NCBI GenBank assembly: GCA_028351415.1
Contig: JAOMJV010000009.1
Span: 1-39,979 of the forward strand
From: Candidatus Nitrosopumilus sp.
GTDB lineage: Archaea > Thermoproteota > Nitrososphaeria > Nitrososphaerales > Nitrosopumilaceae
Length of the DNA: 39,979 nt
Reading direction: 5' to 3'
How positions within the stretch are numbered: position 1 is the stretch's first letter; each line of letters opens with the position of its first letter. Under the pieces are notes generated by a model. That model was not told the DNA's origin and ran no database searches. It worked only from the letters and a program-made list of their open reading frames with translations. The translations under genes and the position numbers were made by a program. Positions 16,385-24,037 of this stretch are shown here, piece after piece.

Positions 16385-16942
16385 ATGCAGTATAATGAGG
16401 AATTTTGGAATAAATATGCAGATGAAAATGAATCAAGATATAATGAAGAATTTGCAAAATATGTCAGAGATTTAGCTAGTTCCTTACCAGGTGTACAGAG
16501 TATTTTAGAGATAGGTTGCGGTACAGGGATTGATTTAAGATTATTTTCAGACTCATTCCAATTACACGGGATTGATCTAAATGAACATGCATTAGAAATT
16601 GCAAAAGAAAAATTATCATTTGCAAATTTTCAAAAAAAAGACATAACTAAATTACCATTTGATGATTCCTCAATAGATTTTGTATTTACACATGGATTAA
16701 TGAATTATCTAGATGATGATGTATTAGAAAAAGGGATTGCAGAGATGTTTAGAGTGTCTAAAAGATGGATAATGCATTGTGAAAAATATGAAAAAACTGA
16801 AAAATGGATTGATAGTAATCACAAATTTAGAAACATGGGAGAAAAATGGTTAGAATATAAAATAAAACTTGTTAGTGATGTAGACTTGCATGAAGATTAT
16901 GGACAAGAACAAACAAGATTTACTTTATTAAAAAAAATATAA
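16385..16942 (+). CDS. Class I SAM-dependent methyltransferase
   Basis: A 185-residue Rossmann-fold methyltransferase of the type-11 group. Motif I is ILEIGCGTG (40-48). The acidic residue at the end of strand 2 is D64 in HGIDLN. FQKKDITKLPFDDSSIDFVF covers motifs II-III. The substrate domain after residue 125 is short and not diagnostic. It may share a transcript with the small Cys-rich gene upstream. The substrate is not recognisable. Confidence 0.85.
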   Translation: MQYNEEFWNKYADENESRYNEEFAKYVRDLASSLPGVQSILEIGCGTGIDLRLFSDSFQLHGIDLNEHALEIAKEKLSFANFQKKDITKLPFDDSSIDFVFTHGLMNYLDDDVLEKGIAEMFRVSKRWIMHCEKYEKTEKWIDSNHKFRNMGEKWLEYKIKLVSDVDLHEDYGQEQTRFTLLKKI

Positions 16943-16982
16943 TTTTTATGACTAATTAAAAATATTTTAAAATAAGTAAAAG

Positions 16983-17056
16983 CGGGTCTAGAGGGATTCG
17001 GACCCTCGACAACCGGATTAAGAGTCCGGTGCGCTACCTGGCTGCGCCATAAACCC
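16983..17056 (-). tRNA. tRNA-Lys (anticodon CTT)
   Basis: Minus-strand cloverleaf. Acceptor GGGTTTA/TAGACCC with one G.U pair, anticodon stem CCGGA/TCCGG, loop CTCTTAA giving CTT, T arm GAGGG-TCCGAAT-CCCTC, discriminator G. No intron, and CCA is not encoded. Confidence 0.95.
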
Positions 17057-17113
17057 ACACAAAGTAAAAAATGCCTAGAGTTGTTATTAATCTTAAGATT
17101 TTAAAATAAATTA

Positions 17114-17722
17114 TTATTTAGTTTCTGATTTAGCTTCCATTTCAGTGTACTTTTCTAAAATTGCTGTAAGTGCAGTTGAAACTGGTACATTGTTCATCTT
17201 TTTCTTTTCTGCAAGAAGTTTTTGATATGCATCTAGTGTGATGTACACAGGGATAGAGCCATTTCCTTCAAGTAACCCTCTAACATTGTAAAGTGCAGTT
17301 TCCATTCCTTTATCAGCAGATTTTGCAAATTTTGCTTTGTCTAGAATTGCTCCTAGTGGACCAAATGGCATTTTATAATCTACAGACATTGTTATTCTTG
17401 TAAGATTATTACCTAATGATTTGAATTCGTTTGTAATCTCCCATTTCTTAAATGGACCTTTAATTTGCTTAGCAACAATTTTCTCATTTCTAACAAATTC
17501 AGTTGTTTCACAATCCCACTCTAAACGCTTTCCGCTAAAGTCACCAATAATTCTAAATGTTGTACCAACGCCCATTCCTTCTTTGATATCCAATGGAACG
17601 ACTGTCATTCCAACGGTGTCATTTTTGATTTGATCAGAAACATGTTCTGGTCTTGCAAAATATGTGAATACATTATCCACAGGCGTTTTAATATCAATTG
17701 ATTTACTAACTAAGGTCAACAT
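17114..17722 (-). CDS. SRPBCC (START-like) protein with ribbon-helix-helix-like tail
   Basis: Residues 1 to about 150 form an SRPBCC/polyketide-cyclase-like ligand-binding fold (opening with VSKSIDIKTPVDNVFTYFARPEH, and ending in the long C-terminal helix before residue 150). The last 45 residues (SIPVYITLDAYQKLLAEKKK then VPVSTALTAILEKYTEM) have the strand-helix-helix pattern of ribbon-helix-helix DNA-binding domains. If so, this is a ligand-binding domain fused to a dimeric DNA-binding tail. The first half is well supported; the tail assignment is inference. The ligand is unknown. Start ATG at 17722. Confidence 0.8.
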   Translation of the reverse strand: MLTLVSKSIDIKTPVDNVFTYFARPEHVSDQIKNDTVGMTVVPLDIKEGMGVGTTFRIIGDFSGKRLEWDCETTEFVRNEKIVAKQIKGPFKKWEITNEFKSLGNNLTRITMSVDYKMPFGPLGAILDKAKFAKSADKGMETALYNVRGLLEGNGSIPVYITLDAYQKLLAEKKKMNNVPVSTALTAILEKYTEMEAKSETK

Positions 17723-17817
17723 TGTGATTTCTTGTCAATAATAATTTAAAGGTTGTGAAGATTTCCTTGAAAGAAATTGATGTACAATATATTCATCTAT
17801 GAATCATTCATAGTATA

Positions 17818-18339
17818 ATGATTAAAGTGCGATCAATATTATTAATTACAATAATATTATTTTCATCTATTTCAGCAGTAAATACGGCATATGGTCATTC
17901 ACTCTTTAATTCTGCAGAAAAATTCTATGGAGGATATAGGGTACAAGTAGCCACAACGCCAGAATTTCCACAAATTAATGAGACATCACAATTTTTGGTC
18001 AGAGTAACTGATGAAAATTTTGAAGAAGTAGAAAGTTTCACAATGGGAATCAGAGTTTTTTATAATGATAAACAAGTAAATGCAATTCCTCCAACAACGA
18101 TCAAGGAAGGTCATTGGGATATTGATTACATTTGGACAAAACAAGGAAATCATATTGTGTTAATTGACTTGTATGACATGGATGGAACACAAGGAACATT
18201 GACCTATACATTTAACATGGGAACTCAAAGTCCATTTGGAGTGATATTTATCGCTGCAATTACAATTGGTGCAATAAGTTTTGCAGTAGTAATAGGATAC
18301 ATTTACCTGCCGAAAATTTTTAAAAAATCTAAATTTTAG
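17818..18339 (+). CDS. Exported membrane-anchored protein with Ig-like domain
   Basis: 173 residues: a signal peptide (about 1-26, ending in AYG), an extracellular beta-sandwich of about 110 residues with a pattern like YtkA or FixH-type domains (QFLVRVTDENFEEV, GHWDIDYIWTKQGNHIVLIDLYD), and a C-terminal membrane helix (about 142-166) with a basic tail. It is convergent with the heme A synthase gene, overlapping it by 11 bp. Placement beside the oxidase operon hints at an accessory or copper-handling role, but no ligand motif proves it. Confidence 0.75.
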   Translation: MIKVRSILLITIILFSSISAVNTAYGHSLFNSAEKFYGGYRVQVATTPEFPQINETSQFLVRVTDENFEEVESFTMGIRVFYNDKQVNAIPPTTIKEGHWDIDYIWTKQGNHIVLIDLYDMDGTQGTLTYTFNMGTQSPFGVIFIAAITIGAISFAVVIGYIYLPKIFKKSKF

Positions 18340-18772
18340 GTTTTATTGGCATTTTTGCTATACGGAATGCAAACAGGGTAGTTAGTAGCACCATTGAAAA
18401 TAAAAATATTCCAATTCCTAAATGAACAGATACTAAAACTGCATGTAATTTTAAATCAATTACTAAAGCACCTAAAGTAATTTGTGTAATTACTAATGCA
18501 GTTGCAAGAGAACTAGTAATTTTTATTTTCATATCTGAATTTTTATTAATCAGACTTGCAACCATTGTAGAAATTACTAAAACGCCTACACTTGCTGCAA
18601 CTAATCTATGAGTCCATTCAACAAAATACTCAGCTGAAGGCATGAAACCATTTGGACATTGAGGCCATTCAGGACAAGTGAGTCCAAGTCCTGATGCTGA
18701 AATATATCCTCCAATAAACATCAAAGAATACAAAACAACTAAAGTTGATAATGCCAGATATTGAATTGCCAA
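18329..18772 (-). CDS. ctaA: Half-size heme A synthase (CtaA/Cox15)
   Basis: It oxidises heme O to heme A for the terminal oxidase. It has four membrane helices, half the bacterial length, as in archaeal CtaA proteins that act as dimers. The motif CPEWPQCPNG carries the external cysteine pair. EWTHRLVA holds the heme-ligand histidine and its glutamate, and a second histidine is in VSVHLGIG. I choose the TTG at 18772, two bases after the stop of the cupredoxin gene. The ATG at 18832 would overlap that gene by 58 bp and add a polar leader. Last gene of the oxidase operon. Confidence 0.85.
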   Translation of the reverse strand: MAIQYLALSTLVVLYSLMFIGGYISASGLGLTCPEWPQCPNGFMPSAEYFVEWTHRLVAASVGVLVISTMVASLINKNSDMKIKITSSLATALVITQITLGALVIDLKLHAVLVSVHLGIGIFLFSMVLLTTLFAFRIAKMPIKPKI

Positions 18773-18774
18773 AA

Positions 18775-19731
18775 TTATTCTACGATAAATTCGCCTATCA
18801 TTCCTTGTAATGCATGTCCTGGAACTGTACAAATGTAATGGTATGTTCCAGGTGCACCAGCAGTAAAGGTTGTACTACCAGACTCGCCAGGTTTTAACGG
18901 ATTAGTTGCTGCTGCAATTGCTGAATCAAAAATAACACTGTTAAAGTCATCAGGATTTGAAACCACACCAAATGCGTGAAATGACATTCCAGCATTGTTT
19001 GTAGTAATAGTTACTTCGTCACCAGAGTTAACAATAATTTGAGGATTATTGCCTTCTTCTCCAGGTAATGCATCAAATGCTAAAGTCCTAAAGTCTGCTG
19101 ATTCTATAAAATCAAGTTCAAATTCATGAGATATACCAGTTGGGGCTGCTGCAACTGCAGGTCCGCTAGAACCAGATACAATAATTTCTCCAACCATTCC
19201 TTGATCTCTATGACCTGGAACTGTACAAATGTAGTAGTAAGTTCCTTCTTCACCTGCGATAAATTCAGATGTACCAGACTCGCCAGGTTTTAACGGATTA
19301 GTTGGGGCTGCAATCTCACTACCAGGAATGATTCCAGCAAAACCTTCAGTGTCTTGCGTAACACCAAATGCATGGAAGGACATTCCATCATTTACAACAT
19401 CAAACACAATTTTATCACCAACACTCATCTCAATTGTTGGATTAACTCCGGGTTCATCTTTCAGCGCATTAAATGTCAAAGACCTAAAGTCAGCTGATTC
19501 AAGAAATGAAAGATCTTGTGTAATTGTTTGTCCAGTTGCTTCTGCAGGTCCAGCATGAGTTTTTTCTCCTGCCATTAATGCTACAACTGGCGGTGGTTGT
19601 GAAATCCAATAATCCCACATTGAAAAGAAAATAATTCCACCAATTAGACAAACTCCCAACATAATGGCCAGCATTCGGTTAACTCGATTAGGTGAAGTCA
19701 TGTAAACATTTTGGGAATTATTTTTACTCAT
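18775..19731 (-). CDS. Membrane-anchored double cupredoxin
   Basis: 318 residues: an N-terminal membrane helix (about 18-38) and two tandem plastocyanin-like domains outside the cell. Each has a full type-1 copper set: H120, C169, H174, M179 and H252, C301, H306, M311 (both CTVPGHxxQGM). Thaumarchaea use blue copper proteins in place of cytochrome c, so this probably delivers electrons to the CuA site of the neighbouring oxidase. AGGAG lies ten bases before the ATG and overlaps the stop of the subunit I gene. A 33-bp stretch is identical in the two domains, evidence of recent duplication or gene conversion. Confidence 0.92.
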   Translation of the reverse strand: MSKNNSQNVYMTSPNRVNRMLAIMLGVCLIGGIIFFSMWDYWISQPPPVVALMAGEKTHAGPAEATGQTITQDLSFLESADFRSLTFNALKDEPGVNPTIEMSVGDKIVFDVVNDGMSFHAFGVTQDTEGFAGIIPGSEIAAPTNPLKPGESGTSEFIAGEEGTYYYICTVPGHRDQGMVGEIIVSGSSGPAVAAAPTGISHEFELDFIESADFRTLAFDALPGEEGNNPQIIVNSGDEVTITTNNAGMSFHAFGVVSNPDDFNSVIFDSAIAAATNPLKPGESGSTTFTAGAPGTYHYICTVPGHALQGMIGEFIVE

Positions 19732-19743
19732 TTCATTTATCTC

Positions 19744-21270
19744 CTAATGTGATGGGTTCTTTGCCTCAAATGGATAATAGTATTTGCCTCCAAGTCCAAA
19801 CGGATCATCTGTATCTGCAGGTTTTCCTTTTCCAGAACTGTGTATCATGTTTGCTAAGAATATTACCATACTGATTCCAATAATCATTGCACCTACTGAT
19901 GCTATTTGATTCATTGCAATCCATTCTGGAATTGGCGGATAATCGTAAATTCTTCTTGGCATTCCATACAACCCAAGTATGTGTTGTGTGAAGAATACTA
20001 AGATAGTACCAATAAAGGACAAGATAAAGTGAACCTTACCCCATGTTTCATTATACATTCTACCTGTAACATATGGGAACATGTAGTAGAGATAACCAAT
20101 TGAACCAAATGCAATAGTACCCATTACAAAGAGATGGAAGTGTCCAACTACCCAGTATGTGTCGTGTGTTGTAAAGTCTAGTGGCATTGCACTGTTAACT
20201 ACACCACCTGCACCTGCAGAGAAGAATAATGCAATTCCTCCAACAGCCCACATCATTGGTGTTGCGAATCTAATTCTACCATTCCACATTGTTGCAACAA
20301 AGTTGAAAACGTGCATGGCAGATGCTGGGACAGCTGCTAAAGTTCCAACCATAAAGACTGTTTTTTCGGTGAAAGACATTCCGGTTGCGTACATGTGATG
20401 TGCCCATGATGAGAAACCGACAATAGACAACATAACAAATGCAAAGACTCCGGAATTGTAACTGTAAATTGGTTTTCTTGAAAATCTTGGAATAATTTCA
20501 TACATCATTCCAATTGCAGGAATTACCAACACATACACTTCAGGATGGAATGTAAACCAAAACAAGTGTGCATATGCAATTGGATCACCACCCATTGCTG
20601 GATTGAAGAATCCACTTACACCAAGTCTGTCAGTTAACAGCATTAACAGGGCTGCAGCAAATGTTGGAATTGCAACTATAATTATTAATGAGGAAGACAA
20701 GAAAGCCCAAGCCATTAATGGAATTTGTCCAATTGACATGTCAGGATGTTTACATTTTAGAATTGTAACGACAAAATTTAGAGCACCTAATACAGAAGAG
20801 ATACCCAAAATCTTTAATCCAAATATCCACATATCCGCCGCAGGTCCTGGTGCACTAATGATAGAATACGGAGGAGTTGCATACCATGTAAAATCTGCAA
20901 ATCCTAACCAAATTAGGACACCAGCAGGAGGAATCATCCAAAAGGCAATTGCATTAAGTTTTGGATATGCCATATCCCTGTATCTCACCATAATTGGAAC
21001 GTAATAGTTACCAACAGCGGATGCAAATGGAATAATGAATAGGAAAATCAGGGTTGTTCCGTGAACAGTAAAAATTCTATTAAATGTCATAGAATCTGCG
21101 ATTATTTGAGATCCTGGATAAAATAATTCAGCTCTAATTCCAAGTGCTAGTGAACCACCTAAGAATAAGAAAGTAAGTGAGGTGATTAGGTAAAGTAATC
21201 CAACATCAGTATGGTGTGTTGAAAACATAATTTGCCAAATCGGACGTGGCTTTTGTAATTCTAGAGTCAT
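19744..21270 (-). CDS. coxA: Heme-copper oxidase subunit I
   Basis: The 508-residue catalytic subunit of the terminal oxidase, about 12 membrane helices. Heme and CuB ligands are present: H70 (TVHGTT), H242 with cross-linked Y246 in HPEVY, H291-H292, and H377/H379 in GHFH. E244 in HPEVY marks an A-type D-channel. The K-channel lysine of A-type enzymes is replaced by H320 in AVPASAMHVFNF. GGAG precedes the ATG by nine bases. The operon order is subunit II N-part, subunit II CuA part, subunit I, double cupredoxin, heme A synthase. Confidence 0.96.
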   Translation of the reverse strand: MTLELQKPRPIWQIMFSTHHTDVGLLYLITSLTFLFLGGSLALGIRAELFYPGSQIIADSMTFNRIFTVHGTTLIFLFIIPFASAVGNYYVPIMVRYRDMAYPKLNAIAFWMIPPAGVLIWLGFADFTWYATPPYSIISAPGPAADMWIFGLKILGISSVLGALNFVVTILKCKHPDMSIGQIPLMAWAFLSSSLIIIVAIPTFAAALLMLLTDRLGVSGFFNPAMGGDPIAYAHLFWFTFHPEVYVLVIPAIGMMYEIIPRFSRKPIYSYNSGVFAFVMLSIVGFSSWAHHMYATGMSFTEKTVFMVGTLAAVPASAMHVFNFVATMWNGRIRFATPMMWAVGGIALFFSAGAGGVVNSAMPLDFTTHDTYWVVGHFHLFVMGTIAFGSIGYLYYMFPYVTGRMYNETWGKVHFILSFIGTILVFFTQHILGLYGMPRRIYDYPPIPEWIAMNQIASVGAMIIGISMVIFLANMIHSSGKGKPADTDDPFGLGGKYYYPFEAKNPSH

Positions 21271-21310
21271 TAGTTAATCTCCTCGATAATAATTTGTGAT
21301 AAAAGCGTTA

Positions 21311-21742
21311 TCAAGATAATGGCTCCGTAACATAGAGTGTTCCTCTCATGTTATAGTGAATTAATCCACAATACTCTCTACATTGAATATCGTGTTCACC
21401 AACTTTATCAGGTGCAAACCATACAGTATTGACTCTGCCAGGAATTGCATCAATTAAAACAACATAGTCGTGAATGTTAAAGGAATGATTTACGTCTGTT
21501 GATACTATTTCAAACTTATAGGCTTTTCCAACTTCTACATGTAACTCACCAATTTCTTTTGTTCCATCTTCATGTTCAAAAGTCCAGAACCATTGTTGTC
21601 CTGTTACAATAATTGTTTTAGCATCTGCAGGAACGTGTTCAACTAATCTTTCTGCTTCCCATGCTTCTGCGCCTACCCAAGTCATTAATGCAATAACTAC
21701 AGCAACATAAATCCATTCAGGCCAATTAGAATGTCCGGACAT
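21311..21742 (-). CDS. coxB: Oxidase subunit II, CuA-domain part
   Basis: 143 residues: one membrane helix (about 10-26) and the CuA cupredoxin domain. Copper ligands are complete: H86 (NHSFNIH), C121, E123, C125, H129 and M132 in CREYCGLIHYNM. The aromatic electron-entry patch is seen as GQQWFWTFEH. It lacks the first membrane helix of a normal subunit II, which the preceding small gene encodes. Its ATG lies two bases after that gene's stop, implying coupled translation. Confidence 0.93.
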   Translation of the reverse strand: MSGHSNWPEWIYVAVVIALMTWVGAEAWEAERLVEHVPADAKTIIVTGQQWFWTFEHEDGTKEIGELHVEVGKAYKFEIVSTDVNHSFNIHDYVVLIDAIPGRVNTVWFAPDKVGEHDIQCREYCGLIHYNMRGTLYVTEPLS

Positions 21743-21744
21743 AT

Positions 21745-22005
21745 CTACCAGTCAGTTCCCTCATAGCGAGTTGGTGTTGCTTTTGGATGGGATTCTCTAA
21801 ATCTCCAAACTTGCCAAATAATAGTACCAGAAACTACTGAGCCAACTGTAAATGCAACAGTCATCATCTTATAGAATAAATTCCAAATGACTACTCTACG
21901 ATCAAGATACTCACCAGGTTCATCACCGGCTGCAAATGCAAGATCTACAGCTGGAACTATAACTAAAACTCCAATTATCAATAAGAATCCAAATATGAAC
22001 TTCAT
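21745..22005 (-). CDS. Oxidase subunit II, N-terminal membrane part (split gene)
   Basis: 86 residues: a cleavable signal peptide (to about AFAAG) and one membrane helix (about 42-68), followed by a positively charged stretch (WRFRESHPKATPTRYEGTDW). This matches the N-terminal helix of a conventional subunit II. The second helix and CuA domain are in the next gene, in another frame two bases after this stop. First gene of the oxidase operon, with a TATA element about 36 bp upstream. The assignment rests on position and topology; sequence similarity is weak at this length. Confidence 0.75.
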   Translation of the reverse strand: MKFIFGFLLIIGVLVIVPAVDLAFAAGDEPGEYLDRRVVIWNLFYKMMTVAFTVGSVVSGTIIWQVWRFRESHPKATPTRYEGTDW

Positions 22006-22031
22006 TAGCGATTATTTGACTTCGACTTCAA

Positions 22032-22044
22032 ATTCTTTATAAGG
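22032..22044 (-). promoter_or_regulatory. TATA element of the oxidase operon
   Basis: Read on the minus strand, CCTTATAAAGAAT is centred 32-37 bp before the ATG at 22005, giving a leader of roughly ten bases. Confidence 0.5.
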
Positions 22045-22061
22045 GTTATCAAAATTATTGT

Positions 22062-22685
22062 CTACCAATTCTGATCGAATCGGGAAGGATGCATCACATT
22101 AATTCCAGAAAGAGAGAATTTGCGATCTTTTTCTTTAAAAATATTAAGTGAAGCATTAGCAATAATGAGTTCAAAGAGATTGGTTGAAGATAAATCAACT
22201 ATTGTTGAAAGCATTGCCTTAATTGGATCCATATGGGTAACCAGAACAACATTTTCATCAGGATGCTTCTCAAGTACATGATCAACTATTCCTAAAACCC
22301 TTTTTTTCACATCTGCAAAGGTCTCTACTCCATTATGGGCAATTTCCAATTCACCATTATAGAATTTCATAAAGACATTACCATGACTAGTAAAAATTTC
22401 ATCATAGGGCACACCAGTAAATTTGCCCATATCAAGTTCAATAAGACGATCATCGATTGTAACATCAATAGAATTATGCTTCCCAGCAATTTCAGCAGTA
22501 TGTTTTGCTCTTTGGATAGGACTTGAATAAATTGCAGAGATATTCATTTCTTCAAGTAATTCAGCAGTCTGTTCTGCTTGTTTAATTCCTACATCAGTTA
22601 AAGGAACACCCGGAGTTCTGCCAGTTAGAATTCTTTCAGTGTTATTTGTTGCCTGACCATGTCTAAGGAAAATTATTTGACCCAA
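22062..22685 (-). CDS. Histidine phosphatase (phosphoglycerate-mutase-like)
   Basis: A 207-residue member of the histidine phosphatase superfamily. The phosphoacceptor is H9 in FLRHGQATNN. The second histidine is in VLVTHMDPI and the acid/base glutamate lies in the ELDMGKFTGV region. Similar proteins include cofactor-dependent phosphoglycerate mutase, alpha-ribazole phosphatase and broad phosphatases. The short length and ELDMGxFxG box favour a phosphatase over a mutase. Start ATG at 22685, divergent from the F420 reductase gene. Confidence 0.85.
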   Translation of the reverse strand: MGQIIFLRHGQATNNTERILTGRTPGVPLTDVGIKQAEQTAELLEEMNISAIYSSPIQRAKHTAEIAGKHNSIDVTIDDRLIELDMGKFTGVPYDEIFTSHGNVFMKFYNGELEIAHNGVETFADVKKRVLGIVDHVLEKHPDENVVLVTHMDPIKAMLSTIVDLSSTNLFELIIANASLNIFKEKDRKFSLSGINVMHPSRFDQNW

Positions 22686-22736
22686 GTTGAACGTCTTTCA
22701 AATAGAGATAATAATAACATTTTCAGAGGGTAAATT

Positions 22737-23408
22737 ATGAAAGTTGGAATTATCGGTGGAACAGGTGGAATGGGGAAGGGTTTTGCACTAAGATGGGCAC
22801 AAAATCATGATATTATAATTGGTTCAAGGGATGCTACAAGAGCATCAGAGTCAGCAGTAGAATATACAAATCTTGTAAAAGAATCTTTTGGAGACGTTAA
22901 AGGAAGTATTACTGGAAATGATAATGTTTCAGTTGCAAAAGAAAGTGATGTTTTAATTTTATCAATACCATATGAAAATATTGATTCAGTATGTTCTGGA
23001 ATTTTATCTGAAATAAAAGATACTTGTGTTGTTGTATCTCCAATCGTTCCAATGACAAAAACAGATGTTGGTTTTGAATGTATTTCAATTAAAGATAACA
23101 AACCGTTTTCATACAAACTTGTATCAAACCATATGAAAGATAAATCAAAACTTGTATCAGCATTTCATGTAATTTCTGAAAAAAAATTAGTTAATCCTAC
23201 ATTGGAATTAGATTATGACATATTTGTTTGTGGAGATGACAATGAATCAGTTCAAGTGGTAAATGGTTTGATTGATGAAATTAAAGGATTAAGATCAATT
23301 TACTTAGGACCAATAGAATTATCATATCTTGCAGAAATGTCTACACCATTGCTACTTAATGCAATGATAAGAAACAAGATTAAGAATCCAGGCATCAAAA
23401 TCATCTAG
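22737..23408 (+). CDS. npdG: NADPH:F420 oxidoreductase (NpdG)
   Basis: It transfers hydride between NADPH and coenzyme F420, a deazaflavin used by thaumarchaea. The N-terminal Rossmann domain has GIIGGTGGMGKG (3-14) and the NADPH-selecting GSRD follows strand 2. The rest matches the F420-binding half, with a PLLLNAMIR-type C-terminal helix. Length 223 is normal. GAGGG lies seven bases before the ATG. The small membrane protein and flavin/F420-type gene that follow are probably in the same operon. Confidence 0.9.
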   Translation: MKVGIIGGTGGMGKGFALRWAQNHDIIIGSRDATRASESAVEYTNLVKESFGDVKGSITGNDNVSVAKESDVLILSIPYENIDSVCSGILSEIKDTCVVVSPIVPMTKTDVGFECISIKDNKPFSYKLVSNHMKDKSKLVSAFHVISEKKLVNPTLELDYDIFVCGDDNESVQVVNGLIDEIKGLRSIYLGPIELSYLAEMSTPLLLNAMIRNKIKNPGIKII

Positions 23409-23418
23409 GGCACTTATC

Positions 23419-23652
23419 ATGAGTGATGAATATCAGAGGCGAGGCAGAAATTGGTATACAGCAATTGGTCTAATGTTTTGTATAATGGCAACAATAGTTT
23501 TAATCCAACAATTGTTGATATGGGGTCCAGAATTTGTAGAAGATTTTTTATTTAATGCAGAAATTACAAATGAAAAAGTTTCGACTGGAATGCTAGCATT
23601 TGGGATTTTTATGATAGTACTGGGATTTACAAAATATGAACAAAAGAGATGA
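23419..23652 (+). CDS. Small membrane protein, unknown function
   Basis: 77 residues with two membrane helices (about 13-33 and 52-70) joined by an acidic loop. I do not recognise it. The ATG at 23419 lies ten bases after the F420 reductase stop, and its 3' end overlaps the next gene by 17 bp, so it is in the operon. It could anchor or support one of its neighbours. Confidence 0.65.
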   Translation: MSDEYQRRGRNWYTAIGLMFCIMATIVLIQQLLIWGPEFVEDFLFNAEITNEKVSTGMLAFGIFMIVLGFTKYEQKR

Positions 23653-24037
23653 ATTTCTAAAAACACAAAAAATTTTACGATTATGCACTATTGATAAGAA
23701 TAATTTTCCACATATTACGCCTGTCTGGTATAGATATATTGGAAAAAAAATTTACATAGGAACCAATACTAAAAGCCAAAAAATAAAAAATCTGCAAAAA
23801 AATAATCACGCATCATTTTGTGTAGATGTAGGTGTGAATTCTCCAGATATCTATGGAGTTATGGGACAAGGGATTGGAAATATTATTTTAGAAATGCCTA
23901 AAATAAAAAATATTGCAAAAAAAATACTTTTGAAATATTTTAAAACATTAGAAAATAAATCTGCAAAAAAATTACTTGATGATACTGATTGTGTTATAGA
24001 AATAATTCCACAAAAAATTTCAGTTTGGGATTACTGA
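23636..24037 (+). CDS. Pyridoxamine-phosphate-oxidase-fold protein (FMN or F420 dependent)
   Basis: 133 residues with the split beta-barrel opening pattern LRLCTIDKNNFPHITPVWYRYIG, followed by NTKSQKIKNLQKNNHASFCVD. This is typical of the FDOR/PNPOx superfamily, which binds FMN, F420 or heme. The adjacent F420 reductase gene favours F420 as cofactor, an inference from context. The substrate is unknown. Start ATG overlaps the preceding gene; the 3' end overlaps the convergent aminotransferase gene by seven bases. Confidence 0.8.
   Translation: MNKRDEFLKTQKILRLCTIDKNNFPHITPVWYRYIGKKIYIGTNTKSQKIKNLQKNNHASFCVDVGVNSPDIYGVMGQGIGNIILEMPKIKNIAKKILLKYFKTLENKSAKKLLDDTDCVIEIIPQKISVWDY

Noticed and set aside
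20603-21004. 133-residue plus-strand frame inside coxA
   Set aside because: Antisense shadow of oxidase subunit I.
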